DNA from: Spodoptera frugiperda
Lineage: Eukaryota > Arthropoda > Insecta > Lepidoptera > Noctuidae
Direction of reading: 5' to 3'
Length of the DNA stretch: 64,000 nt
Assembly (NCBI RefSeq): GCF_023101765.2
Contig: NC_064231.1
Location: forward strand, 8,322,501 to 8,386,500
Shown here: positions 24,301 to 35,800 of the stretch, one piece after another
Numbering within the stretch: position 1 is the first letter of the stretch
Layout: every line of letters begins with the position of its first letter
The notes under the pieces: model-generated
Databases searched by the model: none
What the model was told of the DNA's origin: nothing
The model's input: the letters and a program-made list of their open reading frames with translations, nothing else
Made by a program: the position numbers and the translations under genes

Positions 24301-26313
24301 TACAATCGTCTACCACCGACCAAGTCTTCATAGTATAGAAACATTTAAATTCGGCTTCATTATTTATTCGACAAAAACTCACAAAGAATAATGGCCTTTG
24401 CCACCTACTGTTATAAACGGTTCCGCAGCAATAATGGCCTGAGCTATTATATCGTAATACCCATTATTTCATTACGATGCCCACTAGTTCTACGCAGAAA
24501 AGCTCGTTAATCACAATCAACCCTAACAGCGTTATGTTTAGTTTCTCAATCCAATATCCTTCGTTCTATTAGCCGGTTGACACAATCTAGTTAAACTCCC
24601 GTTACAGCAATGCTATTAAACGATAACCCGTAGTTAACCGGAGAAGTCAGTTTGATTAAATTTGAAAGTGCCCACCTATTCAGCGAGAGAGAAATCGCAT
24701 TTGTGGGTTAAACTGTCAACATGGTTTAAAGTTGAACATGTTTGACTTTTAATGCATTCGGTCCACACTTGCAAACTTGCGAATACTCGGTACATGTCCA
24801 TTTCTCTTGCACGGGACCCTAATATTGATTTTGCTTAAAATGTAGGTCAAAGTTCCGATGATGTTTTAGAGACTAAAAATACGATATTGGCTTCTTCATT
24901 TTGGCTCATTACAAGATCCGAACACCCCGTTACTCGTTATAAAATTACAGGCTTTTGTGATGTACTTATTTTAAGTTTCGAAAATACGAGAAGGTTTTAA
25001 GGAATTTGAGAACATTTCATTGGAAATCGATGTTCATAATTTGTTTCACGAGTCGAGACAGAGCTGAGGTAGCAAGAGTGACTTTAAAGTGGAAGGATGT
25101 TAGACGATCGATTCACAAAGGCTTAGTGTTGAATAATTAAACGTTGTATCACTGGCCACAGCGTTGCTCCGCTCAACCTCTAATTTCTCGGCCGATTAAC
25201 TTAGTTGAATGTTACATACACCACACCACAGTAAACAACACCCCTCCGGCTTATCAAGCCGGTGCCGATGTACACGCCAAATAAATTCGTGTCCATAGGT
25301 GACCTCGTAGCACAGAGAATAGACACCTGTATGACATTAAATATTTAATGCTCGCCTCAATTTTGTTGTACGAAACGTACATTTTGCGGCCCTTGAGAAT
25401 AAATCATATGGCAATTTAACTTTGCTACTTTAATTTTACTGTTTTTGGATCGATTCTAGGTTATGTAAGTCTCATAATAGTTTATTCATAATTTAATTAC
25501 TGGTCTCTTGTTATACATGCATTGTAACTATAAATTTCTTTAGAAGATTAATTGCGTTGATATAATAATTTTATTCAGAAGTCTCTGAAATCTGTAAACA
25601 AGTATAATTATTTACTGTCCATAATTCCCGCAGCCAGTGTCTGGGCGCATGTTTTTCAGTCCCAGTCAAAATTAGCATAATAAATTATGTTGATCGCCGC
25701 CCCTTGAATATTTATCCGAGCCATATTGATTTTCTCAATCCATGTTGATACCTGGCTCCTTAATTCTATAAATCTTATTACAAAATCATTGATAAGTAAA
25801 AAATCCTATTTTATATTCCGATCAAAGCTTGAACTCAATTTCTCTAGGGAGCTGGAAATTACTCGTTAAAACAGAGCCCCAAGGCGTAAAACTACGCTTG
25901 ATGAATACATAATTTCAATATACGCGTTTAATAACTCTTTAATACCCATTTCAAAGTACTGATGACTAATATTGGAGATTAATTATTGTCGACAGTGTAA
26001 CTTTCAATATAAGGTTCATTTTTACGTAGAACTTGTACAAGGTATTTTGCCTGAATAGAGTTTCCATCTGGTGAAGCTACTTACTAAATGTTACCTATCA
26101 TTACACAGCCTGTTACAGCCTCAGGTAATAGCAAACAAATTAGGGAAATTAGACAATCAAGGAGTTAGACAACAGCCCAACCTTGTCAATTAATTTGACG
26201 TCGGAAGTCTTTCAGCAAATTTTCCTTGAGCGAAAGCAGGCTTCTGCCTGTACAGTTAATACGTTCGACTTTGCTCGCACTGTTTGTTTAGAGCCTTTAT
26301 TACTTGTTTGCAG
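21315..26313 (+). other. Intron 1 of the host gene (5.0 kb)
   Basis: Bounded by GTAAGC at 21315 and TTGTTTGCAG ending at 26313, phase 1. It is AT-rich. It contains a 63-codon frame at 21466-21657 preceded by an acceptor-like CATTTTCAG, and a GC-rich patch at 23990-24145 with two GGCGGGA words. It also holds a perfect 7-bp hairpin CCGGCTT-ATC-AAGCCGG at 25246-25262. I see no other coding exon or clear transposable element. Confidence 0.5.
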
Positions 26314-26755
26314 TCGCCCCAGAGCCTGTAATAAGCTCACCGCGTCCTATCGGTCAACAGTCTCCGCTACCGGGGATCGAAGAAGAGGACGATTCTGATT
26401 GGCCTCTCGAAGACGCCACTGACTTGACGATCACACCTTCCTACAAGAGTACGAGAAGTAGTACTGATACCGCTTACACCTCGTCGAGAAGTTCGGGGAA
26501 GAAGCGAAGTTTTGGCAGCCCTTCCTCTGTAAAGATATGTATATCGGCGGCGGCTAGGAAGTCCAATAAAGCACGTAAGCGTGGCTCCGGAGCAGCCAGC
26601 GCGTCGCCGTCGCCCGCGCAGGCCGGCGAGGACGCGGCGCCTGCGCCGCAACCAGCGCCCGCCAGGATGCAGGCCGAGCAAGGCAGCATCGGCGAGCTGC
26701 AGAAGTACCATGGCCGATACCTCAAGAGCCGACGTCATACCCTAGCTAATGTCCG
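26314..26755 (+). CDS. Host gene, coding exon 2 (low-complexity, basic, Ser-rich)
   Basis: A 442-bp exon, open throughout in the frame set by the preceding exon, with acceptor TTGTTTGCAG and donor GTGAGT at 26756 (phase 2). Its product, about 147 residues, has an acidic stretch (GIEEEDDSDWPLEDATD), a Ser/Thr-rich part (SYKSTRSSTDTAYTSSRSSG), a basic part (KKRS, RKSNKARKRG) and an Ala/Pro-rich part. It ends in IGELQKYHGRYLKSRRHTLA. The final RRHTL fits the R-R-x-S/T pattern of basophilic kinase and 14-3-3 sites. It looks like a disordered regulatory region of a larger signalling or scaffold protein. I do not recognise the family. The only in-frame ATG of the two exons lies at about 26665, near the end of this one. 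Confidence 0.75.
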
Positions 26756-29631
26756 GTGAGTTCTAATTAAACTAGTACCCAGTAAAGATCCACCTTCTAC
26801 GATATTTATATCAAATCGCTATCGAAATTTCAACTGTATCGATGTTAAATAAAGTTGAAAATCTATTCTTTGATATATCGAGGTATCTTCGCATGCTATT
26901 ACTGAACAATTACGATGAAATTTCTCGTAACTTACACTTCGTGCATACCTAAATACTCGTGACTTACGAAGTACTTTACGTAAGTAAATTGTTTATAAAT
27001 ATTTAAAGTAGTCAGTTAAGTTAATGATGCCGGATTGTTTATTAAACGTAAGCTCGTAAAATATACTTTATTGCCTCCGTAGAACATTAAAGCCATTAAA
27101 CGTGATATTCAAGTAGGTACATAATAGTATTAATATACAAGTATTAGAGAATTGTAAAGTCCTAAGTGTTTATAACATTAATAACTTCATAGAGTTTGCT
27201 AGCTAAATAGTTAAAAAAATATGTTTGTAGTAGGTAAACGATTACTTCTCTTGAATTTGTTCTTTTTCAAAAATTTTCTTTTCAGCCAATGTTTTATTTA
27301 ATCTATAGATAGTGAATATATCAATTGTTTTCTTTTTAATTACATTGTTTTTTTTCTATTTCATGTGGTGCAATCAGATTAAGGTATGTGACGTTTTACT
27401 CTTCGAATCTTAATCCATCTGTTTAAGTGAATAAATAAAAATAATATAATTTTTAATGTTTCATTCAAAGTTTAATTAATATGTTGAGTGATTTGTATTA
27501 AATAATATTTTTTACTTTTTTAAATTATATCCCTTTCTGCTCAGCATGTTGATCCTTATATATTTTATAAGTTAGGATATAATTCATCGTTACAGTTTTT
27601 CAGGTACCTTTTACCCTGTGCGTCATAAATATTTTTATAATTTGTTCATATACTGGTATGCTACGTAACCTCTTGCTGCTTTATATAAAACGTGTTCTTT
27701 TTTCATTATTCTACATTTTATCTAATACAATGTTATTTAACGATTTTTTCTTAAAATTGATATAAAATATTACCTAAACACCTACTGCATATTTTATCTT
27801 TCAACTCATATTTTTATATTAAAGTAAACGTTTTACTTTACATAACATTTTCCTATTTCAAATAACTCATGTATACACGTAAGAATCACCTTCATTAAGT
27901 ATTGTGTATAGAGTCAACAAATAAAAGCATACAAAATATATTTACGTACTTGACGACTAGCTTTTTGTGCTCTTTTATGTAATACCCATTAATAAAAAAT
28001 ATATAAAGACGAACATCGGCACATTGATGCGTATAAATGTGACCATATATTTCATTCATACAATGTTCAAGACGATTTTTTACACATACGAGTTATTATA
28101 ATAAATCATATTACAAAAACTGTCACTTCGGTGAGTAAACCTTTTATATTTCGTTTACGTTGCCATAGTTACCAGTCGAAACAAATTATCATCGGTTTAC
28201 TTGTCCTAAGACCCAACGCATAAGTACCAGCGCATCTTTCGCATTCCGTTTTCATCTGTATGCCATAGTAGTTAGGTTTATTTTACATTGATTTATTCTC
28301 GGTATCTTCGCCGCATCTCCGTCGGTGTGCACTGGGCCTAAGTTACCACAAATGTCTTTAGTACTTAAGCCTCCTTTGGGACATCAATGAGTAAATAATA
28401 CGTCGACATCCCGAGCCCTGTGCTCTAAATTAAACAATTATTCCGTCATTAAACAAAACAACGCTGATGGTAATGACGTACCTCACGTAACTCATTTCAA
28501 ATTAATTATGAACCAACTTATAATTGCCTTGTGGATAATCAGTAGGGAAAATCTCACGAGATTCATTGTGCCTAAGATTGTGATGGTAAAAAGAAAACAA
28601 TATCTATTTATCTAAGTACTCAAGTAGATAATAAGGCAAAAAAATATATAGCACAAGTATGGTAATTAGATTGTAGTAGACTAACTACTACTACTAGCTA
28701 CTTTCATAACGCATGCTGCCTATGATTATAGGCTCCTGGCGTGGTTGAAACTGGTTGTGTAACATCATTAATCAGTTACATGGGTGAGATATATAACCTA
28801 AGTAAATTAGTATGTCTCATATGTGTAGTATCCAGCTGACGCTTGATTTAAAAAATCCACACTAGGATTTTGGACTTTGTAGGTTAGAATATAAGCACCA
28901 TTTCTCAATAATTTCACTTGATGTCTCTGAGCCAGAACTTTAACTTAGCTATACAGCAAAGTATGTAGGAACCTAAACCTTAAAGTAGAGGGTCTTGCAG
29001 AACTCGTGTGTAACTAATGTAACATTAACACGTCACTTTCAGATGCTGTGCTAAGTCAGTCGTTTCGTTTGTTTGAAAATCATTATTACTGCAAACATTT
29101 GCTGGGTCAAAGTACTAGGTTGTTTAGTGTCTAACCACTCGGTTCTCGCCGTCACGATGTTGCAGTTTGTATGAAATAACTCGTGTTGTGTTCTTTCAAC
29201 GTAAATATTAATAGAATAGTTTGTATGCAGCGTGCAGTGTTTTTGCTATATTTTTCTGAAGCAAATATTAGACAAAATAAGAGGTAATTAAGTTATTTTC
29301 CTTTAGTAATAGTTAGTTGGTCACATGCAATTCATTCCAATGTCTCTAAACAGCATAAAATTATCTCTGCAATAAAAAGATGTACATATTTTTAAATATT
29401 AACCTTCACCGATTATGGAATTCTCATGTCCCTTGGGGTTTTCCTTTAATAAAACTCGTTAAATATTTTTACTTTCAGCTGTGAGGTTTCACGAAAAAAC
29501 TTATTTATTTGATATTTTCCTCGATATTGAGAAATTCTCGATATTAGGGTCCTGTTTATATTTATCAGTCTGTTGAAAATATTATGTACTCTATCTTTTT
29601 ATTATAACTGTCGTAAGACATGCTATATTAA

Positions 29632-29801
29632 TTATTATGTTATAGGCTTACTCACGTATCTGTTTGACGAGCAACTCGACTAGTTTCAAGCCATGCTAGA
29701 GGCTCATATTCATGAGCCGCATTCAGCGATACATGACGCGGCGGTTGTCATGCTGCTATTCCTCGTCAAACAGTTACGTGAGTAAACCGATAACATAATA
29801 A
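29632..29801. mobile_element. MITE with 40-bp terminal inverted repeats and TTAA flanks
   Basis: The ends TTATTATGTTATAGGCTTAC at 29632 and, on the other strand, TTATTATGTTATCGGTTTAC at 29801 pair over 40 bp with three mismatches and end in TGTTTGACGAG. Both sides carry TTAA (29628-29631 and 29802-29805), consistent with insertion at TTAA as done by piggyBac-like transposases. The internal 90 bp are non-coding, with a small inverted motif GGCTCATATTCATGAGCC. The element is 170 bp. Because the junction sequence ATTAAT is itself palindromic, the exact ends could shift by a few bases. Confidence 0.85.
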
Positions 29802-31190
29802 TTAATTTATATATTTGATCTTTAATTTTTTATATTTTATTCATTCAAGAAGATTTCTGTTTATAAATAATGGTCATGTTTATAGTGGGTAATTTAATTC
29901 TTGAGCAAACTGTGGGTAAACGTATGACGCGCATAATAATTACCAGCACTATCTCCTAGTGAATACAGTGAAATATATAACACGTTTTATGAATCCTAAG
30001 ATCATGAATTTTAAAACAACTTTTATTACATTTTCTTTATTATTTTAGTTGTAAAATTTATGTACACGTTCCATCGAGTTAGTTAAAAAGTATGAAAAAT
30101 TCTCGTCTTGTCGTCGTCGGCGACGGTCGAGAGACAAAAGTTTCACATTTTTTACAACAATATTGTTCCAGCTTCAGAGCTTAACTTCTCCTTTTTGTAA
30201 AGTTTAAAAACGTTGTGAAATTATATGGAACCGAGATCATAAAATACGAACCATGAACTAAAGAAACTATTATAAAATAATGTGATAGGGTAACTCATAT
30301 TCTTTTTCTTAATCTTCTGCACTGATAAAAAATCTTTCAATCTTATAATACATCTATATAATTATTAGACAATTTTCAATAGGTACTTGCAGGTTTAGCA
30401 AAATAAGTTTATCTTCATTTGTGTTCAACTTGCACATAATATTTAACTGCACATTTTTAAGCGTTATGCTGATATTGTGTTATGTTACTGAATACCCGAA
30501 ACAAACAAGAACAAACCACACACGGTGACGCAAAATTTATTTCTTTATATACTGTCAAACAAACCCAAATTACCTGAAAATAGACGAAGTATTGAATTTG
30601 AAATTATATCCAAATATTAGCAGAAATCCTTTCAACCCTTTTCAAGTGTTTCAAACAGATTGCTTGGGTTTCTTGAAAGAAAAATACTACCTTTGTTTTC
30701 TTTACTCAGTCGAAGGCAAAAAATAGAAAAGTGCGATAGCAAAAATATTCATTACCAAACAAACTTTAGTGGTTGATGAATTTCAAGCGTTAAATATTAA
30801 TTTTGTTACTGAATTCAATTTATTGGGCAACCCATGCGTAATTAACACGTGAAATGGAAACTGTGTGCATTATTGAACGGACGACCCAAATATAATATGT
30901 AGCAATGTAATATTATTTTAATACAATTATTTTGCATAATATCGTATTTAATAACAATAAACAGTGAATATTTCTGGAACAAAAATTGACAGCTACATTC
31001 ATAAACAATTAAATTATCTCTTGATGTACAATGCGTTTAATTTTGCTATCTGTCTGTCTATCTAACTATTGAATTTTCCTTATCTTGTTTAAACAAATTC
31101 AATTAGTAATGCGATGATTCGATAAATGATGACAAGTTGTTATTGTATAGGTATTACAAAAATCATTTACGTCAATTGCCAAAATTGTAA

Positions 31191-31273
31191 ACGAATTTGT
31201 AATTTCCTTGGCATTGCGGATGTGCAGATGATTACTTGCTATCAGCTTATTTATCAGACGATTCCATAAAAAA
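31191..31273 (+). repeat. Degraded 3' tail of the short interspersed repeat
   Basis: The order ACGAATTTGTAA, GGCATTGCGGATGTG, GATTACTTGCTATCAG and GACGATTCCATAAAAAA follows the tail of the repeat at 366-673, with substitutions and small gaps. The A-run closes it at 31273. It is an old 5'-truncated copy. Confidence 0.6.
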
Positions 31274-32135
31274 TAGTACATAAAATATTTGTTCAGCAAA
31301 ACAAACCAAAATTAAACCCGACAAAAATTCAATCATTCAACATTATTATTTATAAAATAATCTATGTTAACGCTAAACGAATTACCTATACCGAAAAAGT
31401 ATCGAAATTTTATTAGTAAATTGAGTTTACCTCCGATTTTATTGGGACACAGGCCGGCTTGTGGCCGTCCCATTCTAATCCATTATACCATCAATTTCGT
31501 ATTGGAAAACAACCGAAGACGGCAATGTTGGACAACACTTTGCTTTTAACTTCTATTTTATTAGTAGCCAACAGATCTATCAAAGTGCTTTTTTTCCCCA
31601 AGGGTTGGGCCCATGTGCGAACAAATGTCATGTTGGTATCGCTATGTAATCCTTGGGCTAAGTCTGACATTATACATATACGAGTATGTAATTTATCATT
31701 CCTATACTTTTCAACGGGCTTCTCATTGAATTACTGTTTTGTATTAACAATGTTTTCTGTGAAAATTATTTTGACGCCGTTATAATTTGCACGAAATTGA
31801 CCTTATGGATTTCTAGGAACAGTCTTGTACTGTGAAATTGCTATGAACAGTAATATTAATTCAGATATCTAGTGAAACAACTTTGTTGTATTCCAATATC
31901 TACAGTTGGGTTTCGGAAGTAATAACTGACACGTGTATGAGATATCCAAGCTTACACGTCGAAATACTCACAAAGCGTGAATGCTAGATACCTACCGCAA
32001 ATATCGATGCCAAAGTTAGATGTGTGTAAATAGTAAATATTTTGATAGTAAAGCTAACGAAGTATAATTGTAACACGCATCGTACGGATCGCACGCAACG
32101 GATTTTAGTTTGTCTTGTATAAAAACTCATATAAC

Positions 32136-32333
32136 AGCGTCCACTGATCCGCACCGTACGGACCGCTCATCGACGTGCTGATGACGTTATACGGAATGCC
32201 GATGCAAAAATCGGTAACGGCAATCCGATTGCTGATACTCATGTTAGCAATCCGATCGCTGTCGATACATTGGATGCAGTCTGAAAAATGAATCCGTTTG
32301 ATGCGATCCGATCGATGCGGGTCTGTGGACGCT
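32136..32333. mobile_element. Possible MITE with AGCGTCCAC inverted ends
   Basis: AGCGTCCACTGATCCGCACC at 32136-32155 pairs with the opposite strand of GATGCGGGTCTGTGGACGCT at 32314-32333 (3 mismatches in 20). The interior is GC-richer than its surroundings and repeats GATCCG and CAATCCGAT words. About 200 bp, non-coding. Flanking duplications are not clear, so the true ends may lie slightly outside. Confidence 0.5.
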
Positions 32334-32711
32334 CACCTTAAAGCGCCATAATATAATACTGATTTCAAAAAAGACAAAAGAATATCATCTCCGTCATCAT
32401 CACAATCATGCTGCAAATGTCTCACCACGAGGTAAAAGCGTCTTCAAGGAAATGAACATTAATCACCACGCTAGTTCAAGGTGGACTGTTCAATTTCAAA
32501 CTTATAATATAAAATTGTAAGTCCATTTTTCATCGGCATGCTTACCTTCATCGTATATCAGAGGAACCTATGTATGTTTTAAATCTAAATCTGCTCTCTT
32601 TCTTGTTTTATTTTTCAAACAACGCTTACTCCACAGATTCACATAGAAGGTTTAAATTTAAATTACACATTCACGGGAAAATTTCAACATAAAAATGTTT
32701 TGCAATTGCAG

Positions 32712-32802
32712 GTACGATAATAATCGGATTTTGGCACAACCGCCAAGTCCACAGGCAAATAACGCTACCTTCGTGTCAGTGAATAATAAATTTTATACTT
32801 AA
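32712..32802 (+). CDS. Host gene, possible coding exon 3
   Basis: After the acceptor TTTTGCAATTGCAG a frame opens that is compatible with phase 2 of the exon at 26314-26755. The split arginine codon closes with G, and the frame reads YDNNRILAQPPSPQANNATF and then VSVNNKFYT before TAA at 32800-32802. An AATAAA at 32785-32790 overlaps its end. Alternatively the exon stops at 32778 in front of GTGAAT (phase 0) and the gene continues downstream. The Pro/Gln/Asn-rich composition suits the disordered region of exon 2. It is short, so chance is not excluded. Confidence 0.4.
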
Positions 32803-35800
32803 ATACAACGTATTTAAAACATATTTTACTAGTATTAATTATCACATGCACCGGTAACAATGGAGATGTTGAGAAAACTACTTTTGACATTTTGAAAACG
32901 TATTTAATGCTAGCCGTAACATATCCTATAATTTAATAGTGTGTATCACTATAATTTGTGCCATAAGATCTAATCTATTCACTAGAAACAAAATTACAAG
33001 AAAACTGAACGAAAAGAAATGCGAGGACACACTGCAGCGTAAATGAAATGAATTCCTGCAATTTTCCGCTTACATGGTAACCATTTTTCTCCTGTCTTCT
33101 CTTAACCTAATGAAATAGAATACACTCTGAAAAGAAGTGTATTAGCAGGTGGTCCTGTCAATCCGTCCCCGCTCATATATGCTTCAATGATTGATCGAGT
33201 CCACAGGTGATTGATTCACTATGTCACTCGATACGCGAACGTATGCCCCCATTTTATTCGAATACAATATCGAATACGCATCCGGTACCTCACTTCATAT
33301 TATATTATCTGGTAAACGTAATTTTTGAACGCAAATATGCGTAGATTTTTTTTTTCGTCATGTTAAGGGTTAGATCAATCTTTGGTAGCAAATATGAGAG
33401 ATGATAATTATGATACACAATGATTGATATTCGTATGTAAGTGACGTGCATATTGTCACGTCCTGTAAGGATGGGGGGAGATAATGGAATGCCAAATGCT
33501 TCGATCCTGGCATACCTCTTTCGCTTCATTCGTAGTCATCAATCTTCACAAGTAATATTAGGAAAAACCTGCTAAAACTGTTTCATTATCACAAAGACTG
33601 TATTTTTGCGTCGTTTGAAATGCTGCTGCTGTTGAATTCACTTAATTAATTCATAATTTTAATTTTACTCTTCACATTTGAGATTAGTGTTGTATAGTTT
33701 TATCTATGAAAGTAGACCACGTCAATCATACGTATCGATAAAAGACAAATTGAAGTCAAGCTTCTAAAATCAACATAGTAAGAGACATTACAAGAATAAA
33801 CTCAAAAATAATTTTCTAATTCAATTTCATCTAGAACACATGGTATAATAAACTTCTTCGGAACATCTTCCCACATTATCATTAAGCCAGTCCAGAAAAC
33901 GGAGACCAAAGCTATGTGGATTTCACACATTAAAACAGAACGCAAATTGAAAGTTATGACATATTTTATTTGCACTTTAATGGCTTTAGAAAATAAACAA
34001 GTCGCCAGTGGCTGTCTTTAAACAATTTAGAAATTGATAAATGTGTTTACAAGACTGAAGTCCCATTGGCTAAATAAATATTTGTAGAGTAAAATCTAGC
34101 TTGAAATGCATCAGTCTAGACAGATTTGTTATTACGAGGATAAATTTAAAAATCTACGAACATAATAATATTTTGATAGACTAAAAATAAAATATGAAAG
34201 TAAGGTGTCACATGTGGGACACCCGATTGGAACGAAGTTCCTTTCGTTTTGAAATAAGTATTATAGGAGGTATAATTAAATAAATTAATAATATTTAGGA
34301 GTTAAATGATAAATGAAATAAGTGAACGAATGCTAATAAAATTATAATCAAGGTTTTTTTTTAAGTTATGATTATAAACATTTTATTTTATTTTTAATTA
34401 TTATAAGTATCAACTTAATTATACATTTAATCATTTATTCTCAGTACCAATATAATCGGATCACATTTCTTGCCTCTCTAAAAAGCAAGTAAATATGGCC
34501 GTCATAATTACTTTTCGAATTATAAAATTTTAGAACGTGAAGAATTTTCGTGACGCTCCCTCGGTCCCCTTACCCAGTGTACCGCGCGATAAGGAACTTC
34601 GTTCGAATAAACACAGAGGTCTCGTTTAAACTCCAGACATAATTAAAAAAGTGGGAGAACCCCAAATTCAACACTGTACCGGTTACAACTAGACCAAAGG
34701 AGAATTGATGTAACTAAACTCATTCGTGACTGACGTATAGCTATCAAAACCATTGTATCTCAATGACAATATTATATCAGTACAGCGAGACTAAACCATG
34801 CTCCCTGTAGAGGTGAGCGGATAGCTACATTTTAAACCGTTCGTTTTTGTTTTCGAGGTCGTTTTAATCGACTGCATATTTCAACTTCGTTTTTGTAGCG
34901 ATGAAACTCAATTTGGGGATCGCTCCTCCCGGTGCTCGATAAATTGCTTGTAACCGTTTGATTTTTAAGCGAATTTCGCTTGACGGATCGGCGACGGCTA
35001 GATTGGTAATAGTCGCAAATTGATTGCATCGAAACTTAAGTTCAGCGTTAAAAACTGAGAATTTAAAAAAAAGTAAACTTCAACGCGAGTTATGTTGTGT
35101 ATGATGTTATTTTATTCTTGTGGTTCCTACACGATTTCAACAGAAAATTCAAAACTTATGTAGAAGATTTACTTCAAAGGAAAAAGCCAAACATCGTCAG
35201 TCGACTGTCGTTATGTTCAACCGGCGAGCTATGAAAGCGACATGAAAGACTTCCTTAATACCGGCACACCGCCGCAGGTTTCCGCTGCAGGCTGCTGCTC
35301 AAAGCGGCTTGCATGCTATATGAATGACCGGAGACATCCTACCCGCACCCTTATCCTCCTCGCAGTCCTCGGAGACCCGTTTGCGGTCGCTGTCACAGAA
35401 AATTACTCGGAAAAGTCTCGTGTTGCATCTGACATGCGACGTCCCAAACTTCCTCCTATTCTGATTCTCGAATATATTTTACGTAATATCGGTTTCACTT
35501 ACACTCCATGTTAACAAATATGTTTATAAGGAAAACAACTCTTCTTGAGAATAGGGTGAAGTTTCCGCGAAAAGAAGGTTCTATAAAAATAACAGAGCAC
35601 TTTCATTTGTGAATGATAGTTCATTAGGTGTCGGAGGCGTGACTAATGATGTCACCCCCATACACTCCGCTAGGAAATTGCTACTCAGAAGGTTTCATTT
35701 CGAAAAGTGCTTATTAAAATTCATGTTAAATGCTGCCAGTGCCCTCTGTTTAATATTAAAAGAAAAGATTTTTCTCCTCATTATACTGGCCGTGTAGTGT

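Larger units (their letters stand above)
26756..32711 (+). other. Intron 2 of the host gene (about 6.0 kb if exon 3 is real)
   Basis: Starts with GTGAGT at 26756 and would end at the TTGCAATTGCAG acceptor at 32711. It holds a TTAA-flanked MITE (29632-29801), a short repeat tail (31191-31273) and an inverted-repeat element (32136-32333). The rest is AT-rich with nothing I can name. Frames at 31364-31549 and 31459-31785 have no coding signature. Confidence 0.4.

Noticed and set aside
25246..25262. CCGGCTT-ATC-AAGCCGG hairpin as an RNA gene
   Set aside because: The stem is only 7 bp with a 3-base loop and no supporting structure around it.
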